A stretch of 64,000 nt of DNA from Lachnospiraceae bacterium (lineage in GTDB: Bacteria; Bacillota; Clostridia; Lachnospirales; Lachnospiraceae), in assembly GCA_949383255.1 (NCBI GenBank), contig CASJPF010000014.1, positions 21,459 through 85,458 on the forward strand, read 5' to 3'. The position numbers were made by a program, and so were the translations under genes. Shown piece by piece: positions 1 to 7,794 of the stretch. Below the pieces are notes generated by a model. It was not told the DNA's origin. It made no database searches and was given only the letters and a program-made list of their open reading frames with translations. The first letter of the stretch is position 1. Each line of letters begins with the position of its first letter.

Positions 1-453
1 CAGTCACAGGAGCAAGATCTTGTGATGGATACGCCGTTGACTTTTTCTGATGAGGATTCCCTTGCGCTTCCGGTGATTGGTGATGTTTTGCTGGACTATA
101 GTATGGACAAGGCAATCTATCATACTACGATGCAGCAATACTATTATAATCCGGCGTTGGTCATTGCAGCGAGTGAAGGACAGACAATCACTGCAGCGGC
201 TGATGGCGTGGTGACAGATGTATATTATGATGCTAAGACAGGCAACACAATTTGTTTTGACCTTGGAAACGGATACCTTCTTACGTATGGGCAACTCAGC
301 GATATCAATCTAAAGAATGGTGATAGAGTTTCCGCCGGTGATGTTGTAGGAAAAGTCGCAAAGCCAACAATTTATTATGCTGAAGAAGGAACAAACATTT
401 ATTATAAGCTTACTAAGGATGGAGTTCCGATTGACCCTCTGCACAGGGGATGA
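1..453 (+). CDS. LytM/M23-fold protein, C-terminal part (5' end outside window)
   Basis: The reading frame is open from base 1, so the N-terminus lies outside the window; about 150 codons are visible. The last 100 residues have the LytM/M23 beta-sheet pattern (AAADGVVTDVYYDAKTGNTI, then GNGYLLTYGQLSDI, then KNGDRVSAGDVVGKV), ending in KLTKDGVPIDPL. The metal ligands of active M23 peptidases are not there: the usual HxxxD position reads NPALVIAA and the usual HxH strand reads TNIYYKL. This is therefore probably a non-catalytic LytM domain, as in SpoIIQ-type forespore channel proteins, which have the same terminal layout. The SpoIIQ reading is inference from the fold and from the loss of ligands. 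It ends 31 bp before the start chosen for the amidohydrolase. Confidence 0.65.
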   Translation, partial: QSQEQDLVMDTPLTFSDEDSLALPVIGDVLLDYSMDKAIYHTTMQQYYYNPALVIAASEGQTITAAADGVVTDVYYDAKTGNTICFDLGNGYLLTYGQLSDINLKNGDRVSAGDVVGKVAKPTIYYAEEGTNIYYKLTKDGVPIDPLHRG

Positions 454-484
454 AATAACATGGAAGGGCATGGTTATTGACAAT

Positions 485-1708
485 ATGCTTTTATTAGAAA
501 ACGCGGCAATTCGCAGTATGAGTGACGCGGCAGGCGAACAATATAAGACGGATATCCTTGAGGGCAGCATACTTATAAAGGACGGAAAAATCCTTGAGGT
601 GTCTCCGAAGATAGAACTCCCACAGTCTGCGGATTGCATGAAGATAGATGTGAACCATCATCTGGTTATGCCAGGAATTATTGAGGCTCACTGTCATATG
701 GGTATCACCGAGGAGAAGAAGGGGCAGGAGGGAGACGACTGCAATGAGACAGTGCATCCTGTCACTCCAATGCTCCGCGCAATTGATGCTATCAATACGA
801 TGGATGCAGCTTTTGCCGACGCAGTAAGGGCTGGCATTACCTCTGCAAACATTGGTCCCGGCAGCGCAAATGTTGTCGGAGGCCAGTTTGCAGTTGTGAA
901 GACTTACGGCAGAAGAATCGATGACTTGATTCTCAAATTTCCGTCTGCAATGAAAGTTGCGTTTGGCGAAAATCCCAAGGTAAATTATGCGGGAATGAAT
1001 ACATCGCCTGTAACGCGTATGGCGATTGCAGGAATGCTGCGCAATGAGCTTGTCAATGCAAGGCAGTACTTGGAAAAAAGTGATTGGGAAAACACAGATT
1101 TCAATTTGCATTATGAGGCGTGGCGGCCTGTATTTGAGAAAAGGATACCACTCAAGGCGCATGTACACCGCGTCGATGATATTTTTACAGCAATTCGTAT
1201 TGCAAATGAATTTGGTTTGAATATGACGTTGGACCATTGCAGCGAAGGACATCTGATTGCACAGGAGATTGCGCAGTCTGGTTTTCCTGCCATTGTAGGA
1301 CCAGATTTAGCCACTCGCAACAAGATAGAAGTGCAGAACGTGGCATTTAAGACAGCGGGCGTTTTGGCTGAGGCAGGTGTGATGATATCAATTACAACAG
1401 ACCACCCAGTTTCTTTGATTCAGTCGCTTCCGCTGTGTGTGGGACTCTGTGTGAAACAGGGACTTTCTATAGAGGACGGATATCGCGCAATGACAATCAA
1501 TGCAGCAAAAATCTGTGGAATTTCTGAGCGTGTGGGAAGTTTGGAATCTGGAAAAGATGCGGATATTGCAATCTTTAACGGAAATCCAATGGAGGTATTT
1601 ACAAAGACGCTTATGACACTGATTGACGGGAAAATAGTGTACCATGATCCGGCAGTTCCAGATGCGGATTCTGGTAAAATTGTGCTGCCACGTTACAGTT
1701 TAGCCTAG
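485..1708 (+). CDS. Metal-dependent amidohydrolase (imidazolonepropionase-like)
   Basis: A protein of 407 residues starting MLLLENAAI, the usual beginning of this family. It shows the amidohydrolase fold: an N-terminal beta domain, the metal motif IEAHCHMG, a GPGSANVVGGQFAVVKTYG segment, KAHVHR, LDHCSEGH, TTDHPV with the catalytic Asp, and the C-terminal VGSLESGKDADIAIFNG signature. The family is cytoplasmic and cleaves cyclic amide or related C-N bonds; the substrate cannot be told from sequence. An alternative start at 470 is only 1 base from a GGAAGGG, so 485 is preferred although its spacing is long. The stop codon abuts a palindromic repeat beginning GGACTTTGC. Confidence 0.85.
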   Translation: MLLLENAAIRSMSDAAGEQYKTDILEGSILIKDGKILEVSPKIELPQSADCMKIDVNHHLVMPGIIEAHCHMGITEEKKGQEGDDCNETVHPVTPMLRAIDAINTMDAAFADAVRAGITSANIGPGSANVVGGQFAVVKTYGRRIDDLILKFPSAMKVAFGENPKVNYAGMNTSPVTRMAIAGMLRNELVNARQYLEKSDWENTDFNLHYEAWRPVFEKRIPLKAHVHRVDDIFTAIRIANEFGLNMTLDHCSEGHLIAQEIAQSGFPAIVGPDLATRNKIEVQNVAFKTAGVLAEAGVMISITTDHPVSLIQSLPLCVGLCVKQGLSIEDGYRAMTINAAKICGISERVGSLESGKDADIAIFNGNPMEVFTKTLMTLIDGKIVYHDPAVPDADSGKIVLPRYSLA

Positions 1709-1832
1709 GACTTTGCATTTACTGCAAAGTCCGTGAAATAACATAGTGGCTGAGATACATCAAGCCACCACGGAGTGGTTTTGCATGGCTTGATGCTTGT
1801 AACAGGAAGCCGAAGGCTGAACTGTTACGCTG
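1708..1832 (+). repeat. Repeat family 3, copy 1
   Basis: About 125 bp of nested hairpins. It begins with GGACTTTGC-N7-GCAAAGTCC, followed by a CATCAAGCCA/TGGCTTGATG arm pair and a terminal segment AGCCGAAGGCTGAACTG. A homologous copy in the opposite orientation lies at 5562-5692. The first hairpin directly follows the amidohydrolase stop and may act as a terminator. Confidence 0.8.
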
Positions 1833-2277
1833 CCGCAATAGATTTTATTTTAGTAGCTTTACTTGTGGATAAAATGCGTGTAGAATAAGAACAATAAGGG
1901 TTTGCTGTTTACTCGTCCAATAACATAGTGGAAATCGTGTGCCAAAATGCGTGCTCTTTCGCATTTTGTGTGCAAATAGGTTGCTGTTTACGTGTTCGAT
2001 GCATAAAATTGTGCCAAAATTAGATGGGGCATGAACAGTGACTAATAAGGGTTTGCTGTCCTGTGGAAATGCACAGCAGAAAAATACTGCGGAATTGTTT
2101 AGGCCATTGTTTGTCTCCTTTGCGAAGTTTCAGCACATATTTTCTTGGAAGGCGGCACAGACAGAGATCTTTGTACATATATTATGAAAGATATACAGCA
2201 GGCTATAGGTATAGTAAACGCAAATATTTTTGTGGTTTGCTATAAATCAGCAATCAGGAGAGGAATGGTTAGAAATT
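1833..2277. other. Intergenic stretch with short direct repeats
   Basis: I see no convincing gene. The phrase AATAAGGGTTTGCTGT occurs twice (around 1895 and 2044), with a shorter TTGCTGTTTACGTG-type echo between them, and GTGCCAAAAT recurs. It looks like decayed repeat material. The end carries the ribosome site for ddl. Confidence 0.5.
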
Positions 2278-3315
2278 ATGAAAATTGTTATTTTGGCGGG
2301 TGGAACCAGTACGGAGCGTGATGTGTCGCTTGTAACAGGCTGCATGATCTATCATGCACTCAGAAAAAAAGGGCACCAGACAGTTCTTTTGGACTTGTAT
2401 CTGGGATACGAACAAAAGTTTGAAAATATTTTTGCGTTGGAGAAAGATTGGAGTGAAAATTTTGGCAGCATTTCGGAAAGCTGTCCAGATATTAACGCGG
2501 TAAAGGCACTGCGAAAGGATCATCCAGAGTGCGCGATTGGTCCGCATGTCATTGACATCTGTCGTCAGGCAGATATTGTTTTTCTGGCACTTCATGGGCA
2601 GAACGGTGAAGACGGTAAGATACAGGCAATGTTTGATTTGTTGGATATCAAATACACAGGCACAGATTATATTTCTAGTGCGCTTGCCATGGATAAGGCA
2701 ATTTCTAAGGAACTGTTTCACAAGTACAAGATACCGACACCAAAGGGAATCACTGTTTGCCGCAATGAGATACAGATTGTGGAAGTGTGGAATATCTTTC
2801 CATGCATTGTTAAAGTAAATTGCGGTGGTTCCAGTGTGGGAGTTTACCGGGCAGATGACAGACAGGAATTGGACAGTGCACTAGCAAAAGCGTTTGTGTT
2901 TGAGGATAGAATTTTAATAGAACAGTACATAGATGGGCGGGAGTTTTCTATTGGTGTTATTGATGGAGAAGCGCTTCCTGTCATTGAGATTGCGCCGAAG
3001 GTTGGTTTCTATGATTATAAAAATAAATATCAGGCAGGCACGACAGTAGAGACTTGTCCGGCAGAGCTTGATCCCAATGTGACAAGAGCAATGCAGGCTT
3101 GTGCAGAGTCTGTATATCGGGCACTTCGGCTGAAAACATATGCGCGTATGGATTTTCGTATGGACAATCAATATCAGTTTTATTGTCTGGAGGCGAACAC
3201 GCTTCCAGGTATGACGCCAACATCTCTACTTCCACAGGAGGCCGCAGCAGTCGGCATGGATTTTGCAGACTTGTGTCAGCGGATTATTGACAGTTCTATG
3301 CACAAGTATGCGTGA
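2278..3315 (+). CDS. ddl: D-alanine--D-alanine ligase
   Basis: A protein of 345 residues, normal length for Ddl. It joins two D-alanines with ATP for peptidoglycan precursors in the cytoplasm. Visible ATP-grasp motifs are MKIVILAGGTSTERDVSLVTG at the N-terminus, ALHGQNGEDGKIQAMF, GTDYISSALAMDK, VKVNCGGSSVGV (the omega-loop serine region), EQYIDGREFSIGV, and the metal-binding YCLEANTLPGMTP. The start at 2278 is chosen because the family begins MKIxxLxGGxSxE; AGGAGAGG lies 14 bp upstream, which is long. murF follows 70 bp later, so the two probably form a cell-wall operon. Confidence 0.9.
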   Translation: MKIVILAGGTSTERDVSLVTGCMIYHALRKKGHQTVLLDLYLGYEQKFENIFALEKDWSENFGSISESCPDINAVKALRKDHPECAIGPHVIDICRQADIVFLALHGQNGEDGKIQAMFDLLDIKYTGTDYISSALAMDKAISKELFHKYKIPTPKGITVCRNEIQIVEVWNIFPCIVKVNCGGSSVGVYRADDRQELDSALAKAFVFEDRILIEQYIDGREFSIGVIDGEALPVIEIAPKVGFYDYKNKYQAGTTVETCPAELDPNVTRAMQACAESVYRALRLKTYARMDFRMDNQYQFYCLEANTLPGMTPTSLLPQEAAAVGMDFADLCQRIIDSSMHKYA

Positions 3316-3385
3316 GATAAGGAGGGATTGGCCGCAGCGGTCTTGGAGATTCCGGTAGATTATTGTGGGAGAGGGAGAGACTGTC

Positions 3386-4783
3386 ATGAAAAATATGACA
3401 TTAAAAAAGATAGCAGAAGCAGTAAATGGAGTGTTTCATACAGAGGCACTATCCGATCAATTTTCGATAGAGGCTGTGGAAGCAAACGGGGTGTTTCTTG
3501 ATTCGAGGAAAGTTGGAGAAGGAGACATCTTTATTGCAACGCGCGGGGAACATGTGGATGGGCACAGTTTTATAGATAGTGTGTTTGATGCAGGGGCTTT
3601 GGGAGTAATTTGCGAACAGGCACCAAAAAACCCAAAAGGACCATATATAGTCGTAAAAGATAGTTTTCAGGCACTTAGAGCGCTGGCGGAGTATTACAGG
3701 GCGCTGCTTCCAGTGAAAGTTGTAGGAATTACAGGCAGTGTTGGTAAGACCAGCACCAAGGAGTTTGTGGCAAGTGTTCTGTCAAAAAAATTTTGCGTCC
3801 TAAAGACAGAGGGCAATTATAACAATGAGATTGGGCTTCCGCTCACAGTCCTTCGCATACAAGCAGATTGTGAGATTGCAGTACTTGAGATGGGGATTAG
3901 CAATTTTGGGGAGATGCATCGGCTCAGTCGGATTGCAAAGCCAGATGTGTGTCTCATTACAAACATTGGGCAGTGTCATTTGGAAAACCTTGGTACAAGA
4001 GATGGGATTTTGCGAGCGAAGTCTGAGATTTTTGATTTTATGCAGGAAGGTGCAGGTATTTTTCTAAATGGTGATGATGACAAACTTGTCACAATTCGAG
4101 ATATAAAGGGCAGCATTCCAGTGTTTTTTGGCAGCGGGAGCAAGAATGCTGTCTATGCAGACCAGTATGAAAACAGAGGACTCAATGGCAGCAGGGCGCG
4201 GATCCATATTGACCAAACAGCGTTTCCGGTGGAGATACCGCTTCCCGGGGAGCATATGCTGTATGATGCACTTGCTGCTGCAGCAGTTGGCGCGTTTTTT
4301 GGATTGACGCCAGCGCAGATTCAGGCAGGGATTCGGGAGGTGGAGGCTGTGGACGGCAGAAGTCATGTGATGCGTACCAGCCATTACACACTGATTGATG
4401 ATTGTTACAATGCCAATCCAATCTCTGTAAAAGCTGCGCTTGATTTGCTGAGTATGACAGATAATTCAGATAAAAGCGCACGAAAAATAGCGATTTTGGG
4501 AGATATGTTTGAGCTTGGCGCACAGGAGGAGGCACTGCACCGCGAAGTGGGGGTTTACGCGGCGCAGAAAGGGCTTGATGTGGTAATCTGTGTAGGAAAA
4601 CTGTGCAAAAGTATGTTTGATGGTGCACAGAGCGTAGTGTGTGCCAACAGCACTTGTTATTACTTTGCAGATAAGGAAGCATTGTTTTCCGAGATTAGTA
4701 AAATAATCCAGAAAGGTGATCTTGTGCTTGTCAAGGCATCTCACGCAATGCACTTTGAGGAGATTATCGCACGGCTCTCATGA
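3386..4783 (+). CDS. murF: UDP-N-acetylmuramoyl-tripeptide--D-alanyl-D-alanine ligase
   Basis: A Mur ligase of 465 residues. It adds the D-Ala-D-Ala made by Ddl to the UDP-MurNAc-tripeptide. The P-loop reads GITGSVGKTSTKEF, followed by TEGNYNNEIGLPLTVL and LEMGISNFGEMHRLSRIAKP, which are typical of MurF. The C-terminal domain has DDCYNANPISVKAALDLL. The start at 3386 is preferred over 3365 because GGAGAGGGAGA lies just upstream. Its stop is 7 bp from the convergent acyltransferase gene, with no obvious terminator between them. Confidence 0.92.
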   Translation: MKNMTLKKIAEAVNGVFHTEALSDQFSIEAVEANGVFLDSRKVGEGDIFIATRGEHVDGHSFIDSVFDAGALGVICEQAPKNPKGPYIVVKDSFQALRALAEYYRALLPVKVVGITGSVGKTSTKEFVASVLSKKFCVLKTEGNYNNEIGLPLTVLRIQADCEIAVLEMGISNFGEMHRLSRIAKPDVCLITNIGQCHLENLGTRDGILRAKSEIFDFMQEGAGIFLNGDDDKLVTIRDIKGSIPVFFGSGSKNAVYADQYENRGLNGSRARIHIDQTAFPVEIPLPGEHMLYDALAAAAVGAFFGLTPAQIQAGIREVEAVDGRSHVMRTSHYTLIDDCYNANPISVKAALDLLSMTDNSDKSARKIAILGDMFELGAQEEALHREVGVYAAQKGLDVVICVGKLCKSMFDGAQSVVCANSTCYYFADKEALFSEISKIIQKGDLVLVKASHAMHFEEIIARLS

Positions 4784-4790
4784 CGGAAAA

Positions 4791-5525
4791 TTAGATATTT
4801 TCTTTATTCTTTTGATAGGTTTCTAAGATAATATTCTGTACATAGGGCGCTAGTTTTTTCTGCTGTTCTTTTGGGAGCTCTTTGATATAGATTGGCTTGC
4901 CATACTCAATGATAACGTGTGCCTTTTTAATCCATGGATATTGGTTTTCAAAGACCGCTGCGCTATTGTTGATGGTCATGGGAATAATGGGACAGCCTGC
5001 CTTTACCGCAATCTTAAAGCTGCCTTCATGAAAGGGCAGAAGCGTGCCTTCTTCTTTATTTCGTGTCCCTTCAGGAAAGATACAGATGGATTTGCCATTT
5101 TTCATTAGGTCGATAGCGGCAAGGATAGTCTGCATACCTGCCTTGATATTCTCACGGTCAAGGAACAGACAGTGGAGGTTGCGCATCCAAATATTTAACA
5201 GAGGCACCTTTTCCATGCTTTTCTTGGCAATATAGCCAGTGGGGCGTGGAACACGAATATAGGTTAATACCACATCAAAAAAGCTTCTGTGATTGCCGAT
5301 ATAAAGCACGGGGGTATCTGTAGGAATATTTTCCTCTCCGATATAGTCCACCTTTGCGCCGGAAAGAAAGCGGATGCATCGAAATGCCCAGCTTACAATT
5401 GCCAGACTAGAGCGACTTTTGGCATCAGGGTTGTGTTTGCCAATCAGCCATTCCACAAAAATGATAGGTGTACTCAGTATCAAAAAGAGAATGAGAAAAC
5501 TTGCAACAAGTAGTAATCGAATCAT
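4791..5525 (-). CDS. plsC: 1-acyl-sn-glycerol-3-phosphate acyltransferase (PlsC family)
   Basis: A protein of 244 residues with an N-terminal hydrophobic segment (residues 2-24) that anchors it in the membrane. It has the acyltransferase motifs NHRSFFDV (HX4D catalytic pair), FLDRENIKAG and FPEGTRNKEEGTLLPFHEG. The family transfers an acyl chain to lysophosphatidic acid in phospholipid synthesis. It is transcribed towards murF. An AGGAAAGG lies 13 bp upstream of the start. A repeat of family 3 sits in its upstream region. Confidence 0.88.
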   Translation of the reverse strand: MIRLLLVASFLILFLILSTPIIFVEWLIGKHNPDAKSRSSLAIVSWAFRCIRFLSGAKVDYIGEENIPTDTPVLYIGNHRSFFDVVLTYIRVPRPTGYIAKKSMEKVPLLNIWMRNLHCLFLDRENIKAGMQTILAAIDLMKNGKSICIFPEGTRNKEEGTLLPFHEGSFKIAVKAGCPIIPMTINNSAAVFENQYPWIKKAHVIIEYGKPIYIKELPKEQQKKLAPYVQNIILETYQKNKENI

Positions 5526-5561
5526 AAAAGTACCATACCTTTCCTAATTTAATAAAAATTT

Positions 5562-5692
5562 ACGCGACAGTTCAGCCTTCGGCTTCCTGCTACAGGCATC
5601 AAGCCATGCAAAATCGCTTCGCGATGGCTTGATGCATCTTGGCCGCTGCGCTTTCTTACGGACTTTGCAGCGTAGTGCAAAGTCCTGCGCTA
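5562..5692 (-). repeat. Repeat family 3, copy 2 (inverted)
   Basis: The reverse complement matches the copy at 1708-1832 through GGACTTTGC...GCAAAGTCCGT, GCATCAAGCCA, TTTTGCATGGCTTGATGC and GGAAGCCGAAGGCTGAACTG. The two copies in opposite orientation bracket ddl, murF and plsC. The rest of 5526-5862 holds no gene I can support; the end carries the promoter region of the next gene. Confidence 0.8.
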
Positions 5693-5862
5693 AACTGCAA
5701 CAAATTTCGATTCCATTCTATTCTATACAGTATTGCGGTTAAAATCAAGGTTTTAAAGTATATCTTCCCCGGAAACAGCATAAATATAGATATAATATAA
5801 ATAGTCTCTCGGAATATCAGGCATTAAAAATCCGAGTGTCTATATCATTTTTAGGAGGCAGA

Positions 5863-6297
5863 ATGGACAAATTGGGAAAAAAGAAGAAAAGAATTACCAT
5901 ATTTGTGGCAACGTGTATTATGATGATGCTGTTTCTTGCGGGCTGTGCCGGTGAGTCAACGGAGGATGATAAACTAAAAGATATTGAATTTACTGTAATT
6001 GGGGAAGACCAGCAGCCGGATTCTCTTAAGGAGATTATTGCGGAAAAGTCTGCGCAGCCGTTTCAGATTAGTTATACGCTCGGGGAGGAGCTCTATATTG
6101 CTGTGGGATACGGTGAGCAGCCAAGCGGAGGATACAGCATCAGTGTAAATGCGTTTTATGAGACAGAGGAGTCCTTGGTGATTGACACAACGCTTATTGG
6201 GCCAGGAAAAGCAGAGAATGTGACCAACACGCCAACACAACCTTATGTTGTGATAAAGACGGAAAATATTGCGGATAAGGCAATTGAATTTAAGTAA
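5863..6297 (+). CDS. PrcB-type lipoprotein (protease-complex/inhibitor-like fold)
   Basis: A lipoprotein of 144 residues. A lysine-rich N-terminus is followed by a hydrophobic segment and the lipobox LAGC, so the mature protein should be lipid-anchored outside the membrane. The C-terminal 80 residues (YTLGEELYIAVGYGEQPSGG, then YSISVNAFYETEESLVIDTT, then GPG and YVVIKT) resemble the PrcB C-terminal domain, known from a Treponema surface protease complex and common as a stand-alone lipoprotein in Clostridia. The start at 5863 follows TAGGAGGCAGA with good spacing; an earlier in-frame codon at 5836 lacks one. The partner protease is not visible nearby. Confidence 0.65.
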   Translation: MDKLGKKKKRITIFVATCIMMMLFLAGCAGESTEDDKLKDIEFTVIGEDQQPDSLKEIIAEKSAQPFQISYTLGEELYIAVGYGEQPSGGYSISVNAFYETEESLVIDTTLIGPGKAENVTNTPTQPYVVIKTENIADKAIEFK

Positions 6298-6328
6298 GAT
6301 AATGCACAATGGACTTTTCCAACCTTTT

Positions 6329-6412
6329 ATGTGCACGAGCGTCCAAATGAAATATGTCAGTAAGCTGACGGACGCTCGGCGTGCGAGTAGGGATAACTTT
6401 CCCTGCCTAATT
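6329..6412 (+). repeat. Repeat family 2, copy A
   Basis: A long imperfect hairpin: GTGCACGAGCGTCC pairs with GGACGCTCGGCGTGC, followed by GAGTAGGGATAACTTTCCCT. The same layout recurs at 13987, 14833 (inverted), 27453, 46970, 50572 and 60355. It lies between the PrcB-type lipoprotein and pyrC. Confidence 0.75.
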
Positions 6413-6462
6413 AAGAAAGATTGTGAAAGTCTATTATATATACAAAGAAAGGGATAAGAGCA

Positions 6463-7794
6463 ATGATGTTAATAGAAAACGGTATAGTGATAGATCCGGC
6501 AAATGGCATAAAAAAACAGGCATCTATCTTGATAAAAAACGGGAAAATTGCAAGGGTGATAGATAACAGAGAGGAGCTTGACACAATAGAAATCAATTCT
6601 TGTGATAGAATCAATGCTTTCGGCTGTATGGTGGCGCCTGGCCTGGTGGATGTACATGTGCACTTTCGCGATCCTGGGTTTACACATAAGGAGGATATTG
6701 AGACAGGAGCAGAGGCTGCGCTGAGAGGCGGTTTTACAAGCGTTGTGTTGATGGCAAACACCAATCCTGTTGTGGACAACACAGAGACACTAACTTATAT
6801 TTTGGAAAAAGGCAAAAAGACAGATTTAAAGGTTTATAGCTGTGCTACAGTGACAAAAGGAATGGCTGGGACAGAACTGACTGATATGGAGCTGCTTCTT
6901 GAAAAGGGCGCTGTTGGATTTACAGATGATGGGAAACCCATTCTTGACGCTACAGTGTTAGAACATGCCTTGAAAAAAGTTGCGGCGCTAAAAGTGCCTG
7001 TCAGTCTGCATGAGGAAAACCCTGCGTATATTCAAAATAATGGTGTCAATGCAGGCAAAACAGCAGAATATTTTAAAATAGGTGGTTCGCCGCGTGAGGC
7101 TGAGATTTGTATGATAGAGCGTGATCTCCAGATTGCATTGGAAACCGGAGCGATATTAAACATTCAGCATATCAGTACTAAGGAGGGGGTCATGCTGGTT
7201 AGAGAGGCAAAGAGAAAGGCGGCAGAACTGGGATTCGATAATATCCATGCAGAGGCGACACCGCATCATTTTAGTTTGACGCAAGATGCAGTACTTCAAT
7301 ATGGAACTCTTGCAAAGATGAATCCGCCGCTGCGAGAGGAAGCAGACAGGCAGGCGATAGTCGAAGGGCTAAAAGACGGCACAATTGACATCATCGCAAC
7401 AGACCATGCGCCGCATAGTGAGGAAGAGAAGGCAAAGTCCATCACGGAGGCGCCAAGTGGCATTATTGGTCTGGAAACTGCACTGGCGCTCGGAATTACA
7501 AACCTTGTCAATACCAATCAGTTGCCGATAGAGATATTAATCGAGAGAATGTCAACGGCCCCAGCGCTCCTGTATGGGCTTTCGGCAGGAACTTTGTCAG
7601 AGGGGGCGCCAGCCGACCTAGTAATTTTTGATGCGGGCGCCTCGTGGACTGTCGGAGCGTTTGCATCAAAGTCTTCCAATTCTCCTTTTGCCGGGCATAC
7701 ACTCAAGGGGGCAGTGTGCTATACAATTGTAGACGGAAAAGTGGTATTTATGAATCGCGCATTGCGCTCGGCGTCATGCCATAAACTTTCTTAA
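6463..7794 (+). CDS. pyrC: Dihydroorotase
   Basis: A protein of 443 residues. It closes N-carbamoyl-aspartate to dihydroorotate in pyrimidine synthesis in the cytoplasm. The zinc motif DVHVHFRDPGFTHKEDIETG, the MANTNPVVDN loop, HEENPAY, NIQHISTKEGV and ATDHAPHSEEEKAK identify the class I enzyme. Two ATG codons in tandem (6463, 6466) follow AAAGAAAGGGAT. Homologues usually end near VDGKVVF; here about 14 more residues follow, encoded antisense to the last codons of the AraC-type gene (47 bp tail-to-tail overlap), so the original stop may have been lost. It stands alone, without other pyr genes in view. Confidence 0.9.
   Translation: MMLIENGIVIDPANGIKKQASILIKNGKIARVIDNREELDTIEINSCDRINAFGCMVAPGLVDVHVHFRDPGFTHKEDIETGAEAALRGGFTSVVLMANTNPVVDNTETLTYILEKGKKTDLKVYSCATVTKGMAGTELTDMELLLEKGAVGFTDDGKPILDATVLEHALKKVAALKVPVSLHEENPAYIQNNGVNAGKTAEYFKIGGSPREAEICMIERDLQIALETGAILNIQHISTKEGVMLVREAKRKAAELGFDNIHAEATPHHFSLTQDAVLQYGTLAKMNPPLREEADRQAIVEGLKDGTIDIIATDHAPHSEEEKAKSITEAPSGIIGLETALALGITNLVNTNQLPIEILIERMSTAPALLYGLSAGTLSEGAPADLVIFDAGASWTVGAFASKSSNSPFAGHTLKGAVCYTIVDGKVVFMNRALRSASCHKLS

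Noticed and set aside
2063..2245. A 60-codon frame upstream of ddl
   Set aside because: It has no ribosome site, unlikely composition (many Arg, Tyr, Cys) and lies in decayed repeat DNA.
3325..3360. GGCCGCAGCGGTC hairpin between ddl and murF as a terminator
   Set aside because: It has no T-run, and the two genes are close and functionally linked, so it is unlikely to stop transcription.
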